Shown piece by piece: positions 1 to 5,214 of a stretch of DNA of 26,072 bases. Positions within the stretch are counted from its first letter, which is position 1. Each line of letters starts with the position of its first letter. The stretch is from a virus: IMG/VR virus record IMGVR_UViG_3300045790_002265, positions 1 to 26,072 of that record. One strand, 5' to 3'. The translations under genes and the position numbers were made by a program. The notes under the pieces are model-generated. The model searched no databases and was not told the origin of the DNA. It saw nothing but the letters and a program-made list of their open reading frames with translations.

Positions 1-40
1 TATTTGTGCATCTGTACATTGACTGTCTTGTTGCATGGTC

Positions 41-126
41 GCGGGCGTGGTGGAATGGTAGACACACCAGACTTAAAATCTGTTGGGCGTATGCCCGTGG
101 GGGTTCGAGTCCCCCCGCCCGCACCA
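41..126 (+). tRNA. tRNA-Leu (anticodon TAA), apparent integration target
   Basis: An 86-nt cloverleaf can be folded. The acceptor strand GCGGGCG (41-47) pairs with CGCCCGC (116-122), followed by the encoded ACCA end (123-126). The anticodon loop CTTAAAA (72-78) carries TAA at 74-76, reading leucine UUA codons. The long variable region is typical of tRNA-Leu, and the T arm is GGGGG-TTCGAGT-CCCCC. An integrase gene starts about 170 bases downstream, which is the usual arrangement when a phage inserts at a tRNA 3' end and restores it. Confidence 0.96.
96..126 (+). other. probable attL core (3' end of tRNA-Leu)
   Basis: Tyrosine integrases commonly recombine at the T arm and 3' end of tRNA genes, and phage genes begin right after this tRNA. 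The exact core cannot be delimited because the matching attR copy lies outside the window; a direct repeat of this segment at the other prophage end would define it. Inferred from context only. Confidence 0.5.
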
Positions 127-144
127 CTAATTTCCGATCAGAAA

Positions 145-232
145 GACATTTGTCAGTAAAATAAGGACTTTTCTTGGACCTTAATCTCGATGTTCTACAA
201 ATGTCTTGATTTGTCCGCCCGTTTAGACAAAT
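145..232. repeat. candidate integrase arm-type sites (ATTTGTC/GACAAAT repeats)
   Basis: Four copies of an ATTTGTC-like motif occur in 88 bp: GACATTTGTC at 145-154, its partner ACAAATGTC at 197-205 (a perfect 9-bp inverted repeat with 145-153), ATTTGTC at 209-215 and GACAAAT at 226-232 (a perfect 7-bp inverted repeat). Short repeats in both orientations between the attachment core and int are what arm-binding sites of a tyrosine integrase look like. Operators for int would be the alternative. Confidence 0.45.
174..201 (+). promoter_or_regulatory. candidate int promoter
   Basis: TTGGAC (174-179) and TACAAA (196-201) are separated by 16 bp and resemble -35/-10 elements. Transcription would start near 208, downstream of the ATG at 190. 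That supports the GTG at 295 rather than the ATG at 190 as the start of int. The -10 box overlaps one of the arm-type repeats, so integrase could repress its own promoter. Sequence match only. Confidence 0.35.
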
Positions 233-246
233 CATCCCCCACAGAT

Positions 247-288
247 CCCCCAGCGTGGGGGCGGGTTTTCCCCCATGTTGGGGGCGGG
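247..288 (+). repeat. two 19-bp near-identical GC-rich palindromic repeats before int
   Basis: The units at 247-265 and 270-288 both read CCCCCA-NNN-TGGGGGCGGG and differ only in the three middle bases. Each forms a hairpin CCCCCA/TGGGGG and they start 23 bp apart. The second lies immediately before the GTG start of int (295), and its G-run is also the likely ribosome binding site. It could be a protein-binding site or an mRNA structure that limits int translation. Confidence 0.7.
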
Positions 289-294
289 GGTAGA

Positions 295-1263
295 GTGGCA
301 AGTTTTTCCAGACTATCAAGTGGCAAGTGGCGTGCGCAGATCGATCGCAAGGGTAAGCGATTGTCGGCGTCATTTGAATCGAAGCAAGCGGCTAAAGATT
401 GGGCCGCGCACCAAGAATATCTCATACTTCATCCGGTAGACGTAGGTTCGGTGACCTCTTTAGGGGATGTTTTCAACAGGTATGGGCGGGAGGTCTCGCC
501 GCTTCGCAAAGGCGAACGTTGGGAAGTCATCCGATTGGACCGGCTGGCGCGCGATAAGATTGCTCTGATAAAGATGGCGGATCTGCAGGCGTCAGATCTC
601 GCGGATTGGCGGGATCGGCGATTGAAAGAGGTTAAGCCTGCCTCGGTGGCGCGTGAAATGAATTTGATCGGGGCTGTTTTGACTGTCGCGCGTAAGGAAT
701 GGGGGCTTTTGACGGGCAACCCGATGGCCGATGTGCGAAAGCCAAAGAAGCCGCCGCCGCGCGATCGTATTGCGACTGATCGGGAACTTGAGGCTTTGGC
801 CATTTCGGCAGGCAGTGATCTGACAAAGTCCACGGCGCGGGTTTTTCATGCGTTCTTATTTGCTTGTGAAACGGCCATGCGCGCGGGGGAAATTGTTGGT
901 CTGACTTGGCATCACGTCGATCTGGATCGTCAGGTCGCGCACTTGCCTGAGACAAAAAATGGTCATTCGCGCGATGTGCCTTTGTCGAAAGAGGCGATAC
1001 GGTTGTTGCGCGATCTTCCTCATGCAGACCCTGTGTTCGATTTGGATAGTGCTCAAACAGACGCCTTGTGGCGTAAGCTGCGAGATCGAGCGGCTGTCGT
1101 TGATCTGCGCTTTCATGACAGCAGGCGGACAGCAACGACGCGTTTGGCGAAAAAGCTAGATGTGCTGGAGCTTGCTAAAATGACGGGTCACAGGGACTTA
1201 GCCATTTTGCTGAACACGTATTACAAACAGGACGCGTCGCAGGTGGCTAAGAAGCTGGATTGA
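295..1263 (+). CDS. int: phage tyrosine integrase
   Basis: This site-specific recombinase would insert and excise the phage genome at the tRNA-Leu. From GTG 295 the protein has 322 residues and starts VASFSRLSSGKWRAQI, a usual beginning for phage integrases; an in-frame ATG at 190 would add 35 low-complexity residues made by the GC-rich repeats. An N-terminal SAM-like/core-binding part (about 50-150) precedes the catalytic domain. The catalytic residues are visible: R196 in AMRAGEI, K221 in TKNGHSR, H274 and R277 in FHDSRR, H299 in GHRD, and the tyrosine in LNTYYK (309/310). The reading frame is intact. Its 3' end overlaps by 17 bp the 3' end of the opposing excisionase-like gene. Confidence 0.93.
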   Translation: MASFSRLSSGKWRAQIDRKGKRLSASFESKQAAKDWAAHQEYLILHPVDVGSVTSLGDVFNRYGREVSPLRKGERWEVIRLDRLARDKIALIKMADLQASDLADWRDRRLKEVKPASVAREMNLIGAVLTVARKEWGLLTGNPMADVRKPKKPPPRDRIATDRELEALAISAGSDLTKSTARVFHAFLFACETAMRAGEIVGLTWHHVDLDRQVAHLPETKNGHSRDVPLSKEAIRLLRDLPHADPVFDLDSAQTDALWRKLRDRAAVVDLRFHDSRRTATTRLAKKLDVLELAKMTGHRDLAILLNTYYKQDASQVAKKLD

Positions 1264-1585
1264 TTGCGTCGAGTGCCTCACGCGGAATGCCTTGCGGGGT
1301 GCGCTGTAGTTCGCCGCGTGCAATCTTGCGTGTGATTGTGCGCGTGCTGACACCCAATTCTTGGGCCGCTTGCGCAGGCGTGTAAAAGGCTGGGCGGCGC
1401 TCTTGCATGAGTTTGCCAATAAGTGTGAGCGCTTTGTCGAGCTTTTCGTTTAATTCGGTGATGCCCAATGCATCTGCGGCTGGATTGCTCATTTGGTTAC
1501 TCTGTTCAGTTTGCGATTTCTGTATCGATTGCCTGTCCCGCACCGGTAGGGTGGGTTTAGCTAGGTTGCGGTTAGTTTTTCCCAT
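1247..1585 (-). CDS. helix-turn-helix protein, candidate excisionase (Xis)
   Basis: The C-terminal half (about 67-108) reads YTPAQAAQELGVSTRTITRK, then a short wing and IPREALDAI. This is the winged MerR/excisionase-type helix-turn-helix, preceded by a short predicted coiled coil (ELNEKLDKALTLIGKLMQE). It is the last gene of the leftward operon and sits tail to tail with int, the expected place for a directionality factor. The start is uncertain. ATG 1585 overlaps the previous gene by 14 bp and gives 112 residues; ATG 1492 (MSNPAADALG) gives 81 and looks more like a natural N-terminus. Excisionase function is inferred from fold and position; a plain regulator is possible. Confidence 0.7.
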   Translation of the reverse strand: MGKTNRNLAKPTLPVRDRQSIQKSQTEQSNQMSNPAADALGITELNEKLDKALTLIGKLMQERRPAFYTPAQAAQELGVSTRTITRKIARGELQRTPQGIPREALDAINPAS

Positions 1586-1841
1586 TCTTCCGACGCATGC
1601 GGCGGATGCAGCGGTTCATGATCCGCTGTCGTTCTGAGATCAGATCGTCCAGGCTTTCTTTGCGGCGATTTATGCGTCCGTGCAGTTTGGCTAGGTGCCG
1701 AATTTCAATCTCGTTTGCAAAGTGAAGCCACGCGGATCGAGGCCCGAAAGGCACAGGTTTCGCGATATTCTGAGCGCTGATTTTCGGCTTGTGTACAGTG
1801 GGTGCCGCTGTACAGGCGTGAAGGGGTTCAGGTGCTAACAT
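1572..1841 (-). CDS. small basic hypothetical phage protein
   Basis: This 89-residue protein is rich in Arg and Lys, with a strongly basic C-terminus (RQRIMNRCIRRMRRKNGKN) suggesting nucleic-acid contact. An AAGGA ribosome site lies 7 nt before the ATG. It begins 12 bp after the previous gene and overlaps the next one by 14 bp, so it belongs to the leftward operon. I do not recognise the family. The reading frame is supported by operon packing and by the ribosome site. Confidence 0.6.
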   Translation of the reverse strand: MLAPEPLHACTAAPTVHKPKISAQNIAKPVPFGPRSAWLHFANEIEIRHLAKLHGRINRRKESLDDLISERQRIMNRCIRRMRRKNGKN

Positions 1842-1853
1842 TTGCAGATCCTT

Positions 1854-2117
1854 TCACCGGGTCGGTGCTGCGATGCGTCCGGCCCATGCGTCAAATGTTG
1901 TGCGCAGGGCTGCGAAGTTTGATTGGGCTGCCGTGTCTGTGTTGAGCTCACGGCGGCTTTCGATTTTGCATGTGTCGCGCAGGTATTGGGCGGCGGCACT
2001 GGCGCAGAATTGAGTTTCAGGAAACCCGCTTCGGATGGCTGCAAACTTTTGAAACTGCGGATCATTGCACAGGATGCCAGCCTGTTGCGCAGGGTGCATT
2101 CGATTGAAACGTGTCAT
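1854..2117 (-). CDS. small hypothetical phage protein
   Basis: This is an 87-residue protein starting MTRFNRMHPAQQAGILCNDP. Its start codon shares the ATGA (2114-2117) with the stop of the preceding gene. The pattern HPAQQAGILCNDPQFQKFAA, then AAQYLRDTCKIESRRELN, resembles small conserved proteins of early regions in proteobacterial phages, as I remember them; I cannot name a function. The frame stays open further upstream, but that extension lies over the neighbouring gene and is ignored. Confidence 0.65.
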   Translation of the reverse strand: MTRFNRMHPAQQAGILCNDPQFQKFAAIRSGFPETQFCASAAAQYLRDTCKIESRRELNTDTAAQSNFAALRTTFDAWAGRIAAPTR

Positions 2118-2422
2118 GCGTTTTCGTCGCTGTTGGCGATATCCAGCAATACATCCACAAAGCTGGGCTGATCTGCGGGGCATTTGCTGGCGATGTCTTT
2201 GCCGCGCAATTCGTTGCGGATCTCGATACGGGTGCGCCATTTGCGCGAAGCTGTCAGAGACTGGCGATAGGTTTCGCGGGCATAGGCAGGCGTGCCGCCA
2301 GTGTTGACCTGCTTTGGCCACCATTTGGATTTGGGGCCAATGAATATCGCGTCTTGTGGCGTTTCGTTTTTGTATTTGACGCAAACGCGGCGCGGGCGAT
2401 TGATTTTGGTGTCCATGTTCAT
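2114..2422 (-). CDS. DUF4326-like protein with degenerate motifs
   Basis: The 102-residue sequence follows the layout of the DUF4326 family: an N-terminal RRVCVKYKNETPQDAIFIG strand region, a middle YRQSL helix, and a C-terminal ELRGKD...DVLLDIAN block. In family members I remember, the last block carries a CWC...PCHADV type motif and the N-terminal part a GKWGNPW motif. Here these read SKC...PSFVDV and SKWWPKQ, so most of the conserved Cys/His and Gly/Asn positions are missing. The start at 2422 is chosen because it forms an ATGA with the stop of the preceding gene. Function of the family is unknown. Confidence 0.7.
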   Translation of the reverse strand: MNMDTKINRPRRVCVKYKNETPQDAIFIGPKSKWWPKQVNTGGTPAYARETYRQSLTASRKWRTRIEIRNELRGKDIASKCPADQPSFVDVLLDIANSDENA

Positions 2423-2628
2423 GCGCGCGCTTCCACGCATTCAAAGGCTTGGCCCTGCGCGGCCAATGTCGCAACTGCCGAGCATAGGTTTGCCGTGCCT
2501 GTTTTGCGAATGATGTTGGCTTTGTGATATTTGAAAGCTGATGTGCTTACACCCAAACGATGGGCCGCGACTTTTTCAGGTTGCGTCAGCAATGGCACTG
2601 CGCGTTGTTCTGCTGGCGTAAATGTCAT
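2419..2628 (-). CDS. stand-alone LuxR/GerE-type helix-turn-helix protein
   Basis: This 69-residue protein is almost entirely one DNA-binding domain: FTPAEQRAVPLLTQPEKVAA, HRLGVSTSAFKYHKANIIRKTG and a C-terminal SAVATLAAQG helix. It matches the GerE pattern (helix, turn, recognition helix, K.H..NI..K.G). No receiver or ligand-binding domain is present. The start is set at ATG 2628, which overlaps the upstream stop as ATGA; the downstream gene is joined the same way. It probably regulates phage or host transcription; the target is unknown. Confidence 0.75.
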   Translation of the reverse strand: MTFTPAEQRAVPLLTQPEKVAAHRLGVSTSAFKYHKANIIRKTGTANLCSAVATLAAQGQAFECVEARA

Positions 2629-2867
2629 GCTGTGCCGCCTTGTTTTGCCACTTGGATATTGGCGGCGCGCAACCATAGGCCGTGGGCGTTGTTTTCTGAG
2701 TTGGCAAGTACGCGGATGCCGTGCAGGTCAATCATGAACGTGTTGCCAGCTTGGGCTTGATAACTGCCGCCGCATTCGAGAGTTTCTGCAACAAAGGTGT
2801 CATGTTTGGTTGCGAAATCGCTTTGAGGATCGATGCGGTCGAGCAGGTTTTGAATGGGGGTGTTCAT
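2625..2867 (-). CDS. small hypothetical phage protein
   Basis: This is an 80-residue protein beginning MNTPIQNLLDRIDPQSDF. ATG 2867 shares an ATGA with the stop of the preceding gene, which fixes the start. The C-terminal half (FMIDLHGIRVLANSENNAHG) looks like a small beta-rich fold. There are no membrane segments or known motifs. It is the third gene of the leftward operon, function unknown. Confidence 0.65.
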   Translation of the reverse strand: MNTPIQNLLDRIDPQSDFATKHDTFVAETLECGGSYQAQAGNTFMIDLHGIRVLANSENNAHGLWLRAANIQVAKQGGTA

Positions 2868-3115
2868 GCGATGCCCTCGAGTTGAGCTAAGTGGAAGAAC
2901 ACCGAATTTACGATTTTCGGTGAGGCGTTGATGATTTCGAGGAGTTCCCCGTGAAAGAGATCTGGGCTTTCGGGCGGTTCCGATACGTCGAGACCGCAAA
3001 CCCAAGTGTGGGTGAGATCGACTTGGCGACCTGCGATTTTAAAGGATATGCTGAGGCCCTTAAATTCCTTCGCTGCGGTCTGGCAGCTTGCACATAATTC
3101 TGGCAAGGCGATCAT
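2864..3115 (-). CDS. small hypothetical phage protein with CxxC
   Basis: This is an 83-residue protein starting MIALPELCASCQTAAKEFKG. A CASC pair near the N-terminus and a third Cys at WVCGLDV could bind metal but do not form a recognised zinc finger. The start at 3115 is fixed by an ATGA overlap with the upstream gene, and the stop overlaps the next start likewise. It is the second gene of the operon, function unknown. Confidence 0.65.
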   Translation of the reverse strand: MIALPELCASCQTAAKEFKGLSISFKIAGRQVDLTHTWVCGLDVSEPPESPDLFHGELLEIINASPKIVNSVFFHLAQLEGIA

Positions 3116-3369
3116 GCTGTGCCCTCAACCGATGAGAGCGCGGACAGGATCAAACGCTTGGAATCGACGGTTTCGCCACGCGCCTCTTTGAGGGTGCGAA
3201 AGGCCAATGCGCGGCGCAGGGCGGGGTGGTTTTGCGGCGTGTCGACGATGATCTGCGCGTGATCGATGCGCAGTGGATCGAGGCCGAAGATTAGTGTGCC
3301 TAAAAAATACGGGCAGTCAGGCGCTTTGGCGCCTTTTGTCGAAAAGTCTTTGTGTTGAAGTTTTGACAT
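3112..3369 (-). CDS. small hypothetical phage protein, first gene of the leftward operon
   Basis: This is an 85-residue protein beginning MSKLQHKDFSTKGAKAPDCP. The frame is open further upstream, but ATG 3369 has a good ribosome site (GGAGAG, about 5 nt before) and lies about 55 nt after the predicted start of the leftward promoter. Its stop overlaps the next start as ATGA. No domain is recognised. In lambda this position is held by N; the sequence lacks the Arg-rich N-terminus of N proteins, so no such role is claimed. Confidence 0.65.
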   Translation of the reverse strand: MSKLQHKDFSTKGAKAPDCPYFLGTLIFGLDPLRIDHAQIIVDTPQNHPALRRALAFRTLKEARGETVDSKRLILSALSSVEGTA

Positions 3370-3431
3370 TGGTCTCTCCATCGTGAAATTCCGCGATCTG
3401 CCTGTGGCGTCTTCTGCGGTTGATGGTGAGA

Positions 3432-3484
3432 TTGGTAGTCCGATTTTTCCGTACTGTAAAGCATTTTGTCCGAAATAGTCGGAC
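3432..3484 (-). promoter_or_regulatory. leftward early promoter with two operators (OL/PL equivalent)
   Basis: On the minus strand TTTACA (3460-3455) and TACCAA (3437-3432) are spaced exactly 17 bp, and that spacer (3438-3454) is a 17-bp operator, GTCCGA-TTTTT-CCGTAC read on +. A second, perfect operator GTCCGA-AATAG-TCGGAC occupies 3468-3484, 30 bp away. The same two kinds of site occur on the other side of the repressor gene. This should drive the eight-gene leftward operon and be silent in the lysogen. Sequence-based; not tested. Confidence 0.75.
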
Positions 3485-3640
3485 GTATAATTGTTGCAAC
3501 GAAACCCCTTGCGCGGTATCGTTCGGAACAAAAAAAGAACAAATCATTTTAGATTAGCGAGTTAAGCATGATTCTAATTTTGAGAATTTTAAGAAAAATA
3601 GGATTCAACTGTAACTGGCTGATCTCACCGACTGTCGCAC
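3485..3640. other. A+T-rich non-coding stretch between repressor gene and OL
   Basis: About 155 bp without a credible gene. A TATAAT hexamer (3486-3491, + strand) directly follows the perfect operator but lacks a good -35. A GTTC...GAAC element with an A-run lies at 3521-3540. No proper terminator for the repressor transcript is seen, so some repressor transcription may read into the leftward operon. Confidence 0.5.
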
Positions 3641-3943
3641 TTAAGCGGCGAGAGCGGTTTCTAAGGCGAGCTGCACATCACCAGGAAGATGATTGAAGTC
3701 ACCATTGAAGACATAATTGAAATCAATTCGATGGTTTACATATAGGAAACGAATAGTTGAAATAGCAGGTTTTCCTAGTTTTTCTTGTGTATTGTACGTT
3801 GTCTTAGAAATACCTAAGGCTTTTGCAAAATCGGTTTGCTTCACAAAGCCCGCAGCTATGCGTGCAGCCTTTATCCGTACTGCGACCGCTTCTGCTGTCC
3901 CGTCATCTTTTCTGAAAAGTAGGTTTTTTGCACTGATATCCAT
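3641..3943 (-). CDS. short helix-turn-helix phage repressor (CI-like)
   Basis: This 100-residue protein has an XRE-type helix-turn-helix at about 23-70: VRIKAARIAAGFVKQTDFAK, ALGISKTTYNTQEKLGK and PAISTIRFLYVNHRIDF. It lies between two operator pairs and divergent from a Cro-like gene, the position of lambda cI. The C-terminal tail is only about 25 residues, so there is no LexA/CI-type self-cleaving peptidase domain. No ribosome site precedes the ATG, and a -10-like TATAAA (3957-3952) ends 8 nt before it, suggesting a leaderless or nearly leaderless mRNA. An operator (3962-3978) overlaps the -35 region, so it probably controls its own synthesis. Confidence 0.85.
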   Translation of the reverse strand: MDISAKNLLFRKDDGTAEAVAVRIKAARIAAGFVKQTDFAKALGISKTTYNTQEKLGKPAISTIRFLYVNHRIDFNYVFNGDFNHLPGDVQLALETALAA

Positions 3944-3951
3944 GGGCTCAT

Positions 3952-4026
3952 TTATACCTTGGTCCGAAAAAATCGAACAGAAGTTAGTGTAATATTATTG
4001 ACAGTCCGAAATATCCGTACTTAATG
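3952..4026. promoter_or_regulatory. divergent repressor/Cro promoters with two operators (OR equivalent)
   Basis: Rightward, TTGACA (3998-4003) and TTAATG (4021-4026) are spaced exactly 17 bp by operator GTCCGA-AATAT-CCGTAC (4004-4020). Leftward, TATAAA (3957-3952, minus) is a good -10 for the repressor, with operator GTCCGA-AAAAA-TCGAAC (3962-3978) just upstream. Both sites share the half-site GTCCGA with the OL pair. Occupation of 4004-4020 would block the rightward promoter sterically. Confidence 0.78.
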
Positions 4027-4032
4027 TGCGGC

Positions 4033-4266
4033 ATGATGGAAAATGATGTTCGCAGCTTAATTACGAATTTGGATGGCTACAAAGCTGTAGCCGTTAGGCT
4101 TGGAAAGCGACCAACTACAGTACACACGCACATGCAGGCGGGGGTGCTTCCGGCCGCTTGGTATTGTGCCTTGTGCGACTTGTCCGTTGAGATTGGTCAA
4201 ACTCCTCCGCCACGTTCTTTGTTTTCGTTCGTGTCTTTGCTGCCAAGTTCTGAGGAGGTCGCGTGA
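4033..4266 (+). CDS. Cro-like DNA-binding protein
   Basis: This 77-residue protein starts MMENDVRSLITNLDGYKAVA and continues VRLGKRPTTVHTHMQAGVLP, then AAWYCALCDL. It is a short helix-turn-helix of the Cro/YdaS kind common at the head of rightward early operons in alphaproteobacterial prophages. The rightward promoter's -10 ends at 4026, so an ATG at 4024 would be upstream of the transcript; 4033 (or 4036) fits a start at the very 5' end of a leaderless mRNA, and no ribosome site is present. It likely competes with the repressor for the 17-bp operators. Confidence 0.75.
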   Translation: MMENDVRSLITNLDGYKAVAVRLGKRPTTVHTHMQAGVLPAAWYCALCDLSVEIGQTPPPRSLFSFVSLLPSSEEVA

Positions 4267-4277
4267 TGCTGTTCGGA

Positions 4278-4610
4278 TCATCCTATAATCAAAGTATAGG
4301 CAAGATAACTGCAGGCCCCGAAACCGAGCATGTGAAGAAGTGCGCCCATGGTTGTCCATTTCCATGCAGGGGCCGTGACTTGGCCGCGCCCAACGTAGAC
4401 GGTGACTTTTTCTGTCTTGCATTCGGTATGCCCGAAGCCAAAGCCGATCATAATCAGACCGATGGACATCGCGAGTCGCGGATCGGTGGGGATGGGCGTC
4501 AAGAGCGTGGCTGCGACGATGACAAGTCCGAAAAGTCCCATAACTGCATACCATTTATTCGAGATTGCTTGCGCAACGCCATTCAGGGCGTTGTCGAGTG
4601 GAGATTCCAT
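4278..4610 (-). CDS. small inner-membrane protein, moron-like
   Basis: This 110-residue protein has three hydrophobic stretches: about 20-40 (WYAVMGLFGLVIVAATLLTP), 46-60 (LAMSIGLIMIGFGFG) and 88-109 (MGALLHMLGFGACSYLAYTL), with a polar loop between the last two. A strong ribosome site (AAAGGAA) precedes the ATG by about 6 nt. It is encoded against the rightward early transcript, 11 bp from the end of the Cro-like gene, so it needs its own promoter. This is typical of lysogen-expressed cargo such as superinfection-exclusion proteins. That role is inference from position and topology only. Confidence 0.72.
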   Translation of the reverse strand: MESPLDNALNGVAQAISNKWYAVMGLFGLVIVAATLLTPIPTDPRLAMSIGLIMIGFGFGHTECKTEKVTVYVGRGQVTAPAWKWTTMGALLHMLGFGACSYLAYTLIIG

Positions 4611-4644
4611 GCGCTTTTCCTTTCAAAATTGTGGCGTGTGGTTC

Positions 4645-4677
4645 GGTCTGTTGGGGCGTTTGGGGCCCTGACAGACC
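4645..4677. repeat. 7-bp dyad between divergent early genes
   Basis: GGTCTGT (4645-4651) and ACAGACC (4671-4677) form a perfect inverted repeat around a GC-rich centre. It lies between the ATG of the leftward membrane protein gene and the ATG of the small rightward gene at 4683. It may be an operator for one of them, or an RNA hairpin just before the latter; there is no T-run, so it is not a terminator. Confidence 0.4.
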
Positions 4678-4682
4678 AAGAT

Positions 4683-4820
4683 ATGAAAACTTTGGCGATA
4701 AAAATCCAGATGTTTGATCGGCATATTACATGTCCTTACGCTGTGCTTGAGTTGCCAGCAGGTGTGCGCCTTGAGCGTTTAGCGCCCTTGGCAGATGAGA
4801 GTGGTGCGCCCCATGGATGA
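4683..4820 (+). CDS. 45-residue hypothetical phage protein
   Basis: Starts MKTLAIKIQMFDRHITCPYA and ends VRLERLAPLADESGAPHG. The frame is open upstream to 4263, but that part is antisense to the membrane protein gene. The 45-residue version is favoured because it begins just after the divergent gene's regulatory segment and its stop overlaps the next ATG by 8 bp (ATGGATGA). The ribosome site is weak. Function unknown; a small beta-strand-rich protein is suggested. Confidence 0.5.
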   Translation: MKTLAIKIQMFDRHITCPYAVLELPAGVRLERLAPLADESGAPHG

Positions 4821-5214
4821 GCGCGTTTTGTTTGATCAGTCTATGCCGGCTTGTTCGGAAACATCTTGGTCAAAAACGGACGAAATCCGCCCGAAATTGG
4901 AAAGATCTTTCCAAATCAACCGCGTCAGCCTGCAGGAGGTGTCGCGATCTCGATTCGCTGATTTGCTGCGGGTTGCATTTCCGGCGCCCACGGACGCTGG
5001 CATTTGTCGCAAGGCGGCTGATGCGCTTGGGTATTCTGAGCGGACGGTCAAGAATTGGTTGCATGAGGAAAATTCGCCGCCGTTTGATGTGGTTTTCGCG
5101 ATTGGCTGTTTCGTCGGAGTTTTTCAAGTGATGGAAGTCATCACCCAAGGTCAAAGTCGTTCAAGCATGCTTGGTCTGATCGCGCGGGGGGCTGGCCGTG
5201 TTTTTGGGCATTGA
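4813..5214 (+). CDS. helix-turn-helix regulatory protein
   Basis: From ATG 4813 (MDERVLFDQSM) the protein has 133 residues. The central part FADLLRVAFPAP, then ICRKAADALGYSERTVKNWL and HEENSPPFDVVFAIG, is a helix-turn-helix in which YSERTVKNWL is the likely recognition helix. Its position after the Cro-like gene suggests an early regulator, perhaps a CII-like factor, but no similarity to CII itself can be claimed. An alternative start at 4795 would add six residues. It overlaps the next gene by 17 bp. Confidence 0.7.
   Translation: MDERVLFDQSMPACSETSWSKTDEIRPKLERSFQINRVSLQEVSRSRFADLLRVAFPAPTDAGICRKAADALGYSERTVKNWLHEENSPPFDVVFAIGCFVGVFQVMEVITQGQSRSSMLGLIARGAGRVFGH

Noticed and set aside
190-294. 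N-terminal extension of int from ATG 190
   Set aside because: It is made of the GC-rich repeat segment and low-complexity residues, lies partly upstream of the predicted transcript start, and integrase-like sequence begins exactly at GTG 295.
3486-3491. Perfect TATAAT on the + strand next to OL
   Set aside because: No -35 box at a proper distance and no gene to the right on that strand; noted only as part of the regulatory stretch.
3569-3697. 42-codon + strand frame between OL and the repressor gene
   Set aside because: No ribosome site, its second half is antisense to the end of the repressor gene, and composition is unremarkable.
4263-4682. Long rightward open frame leading into the 45-residue gene
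   Set aside because: It is antisense to the membrane protein gene, whose hydrophobic pattern and ribosome site are far more convincing; only the last 45 codons are kept.
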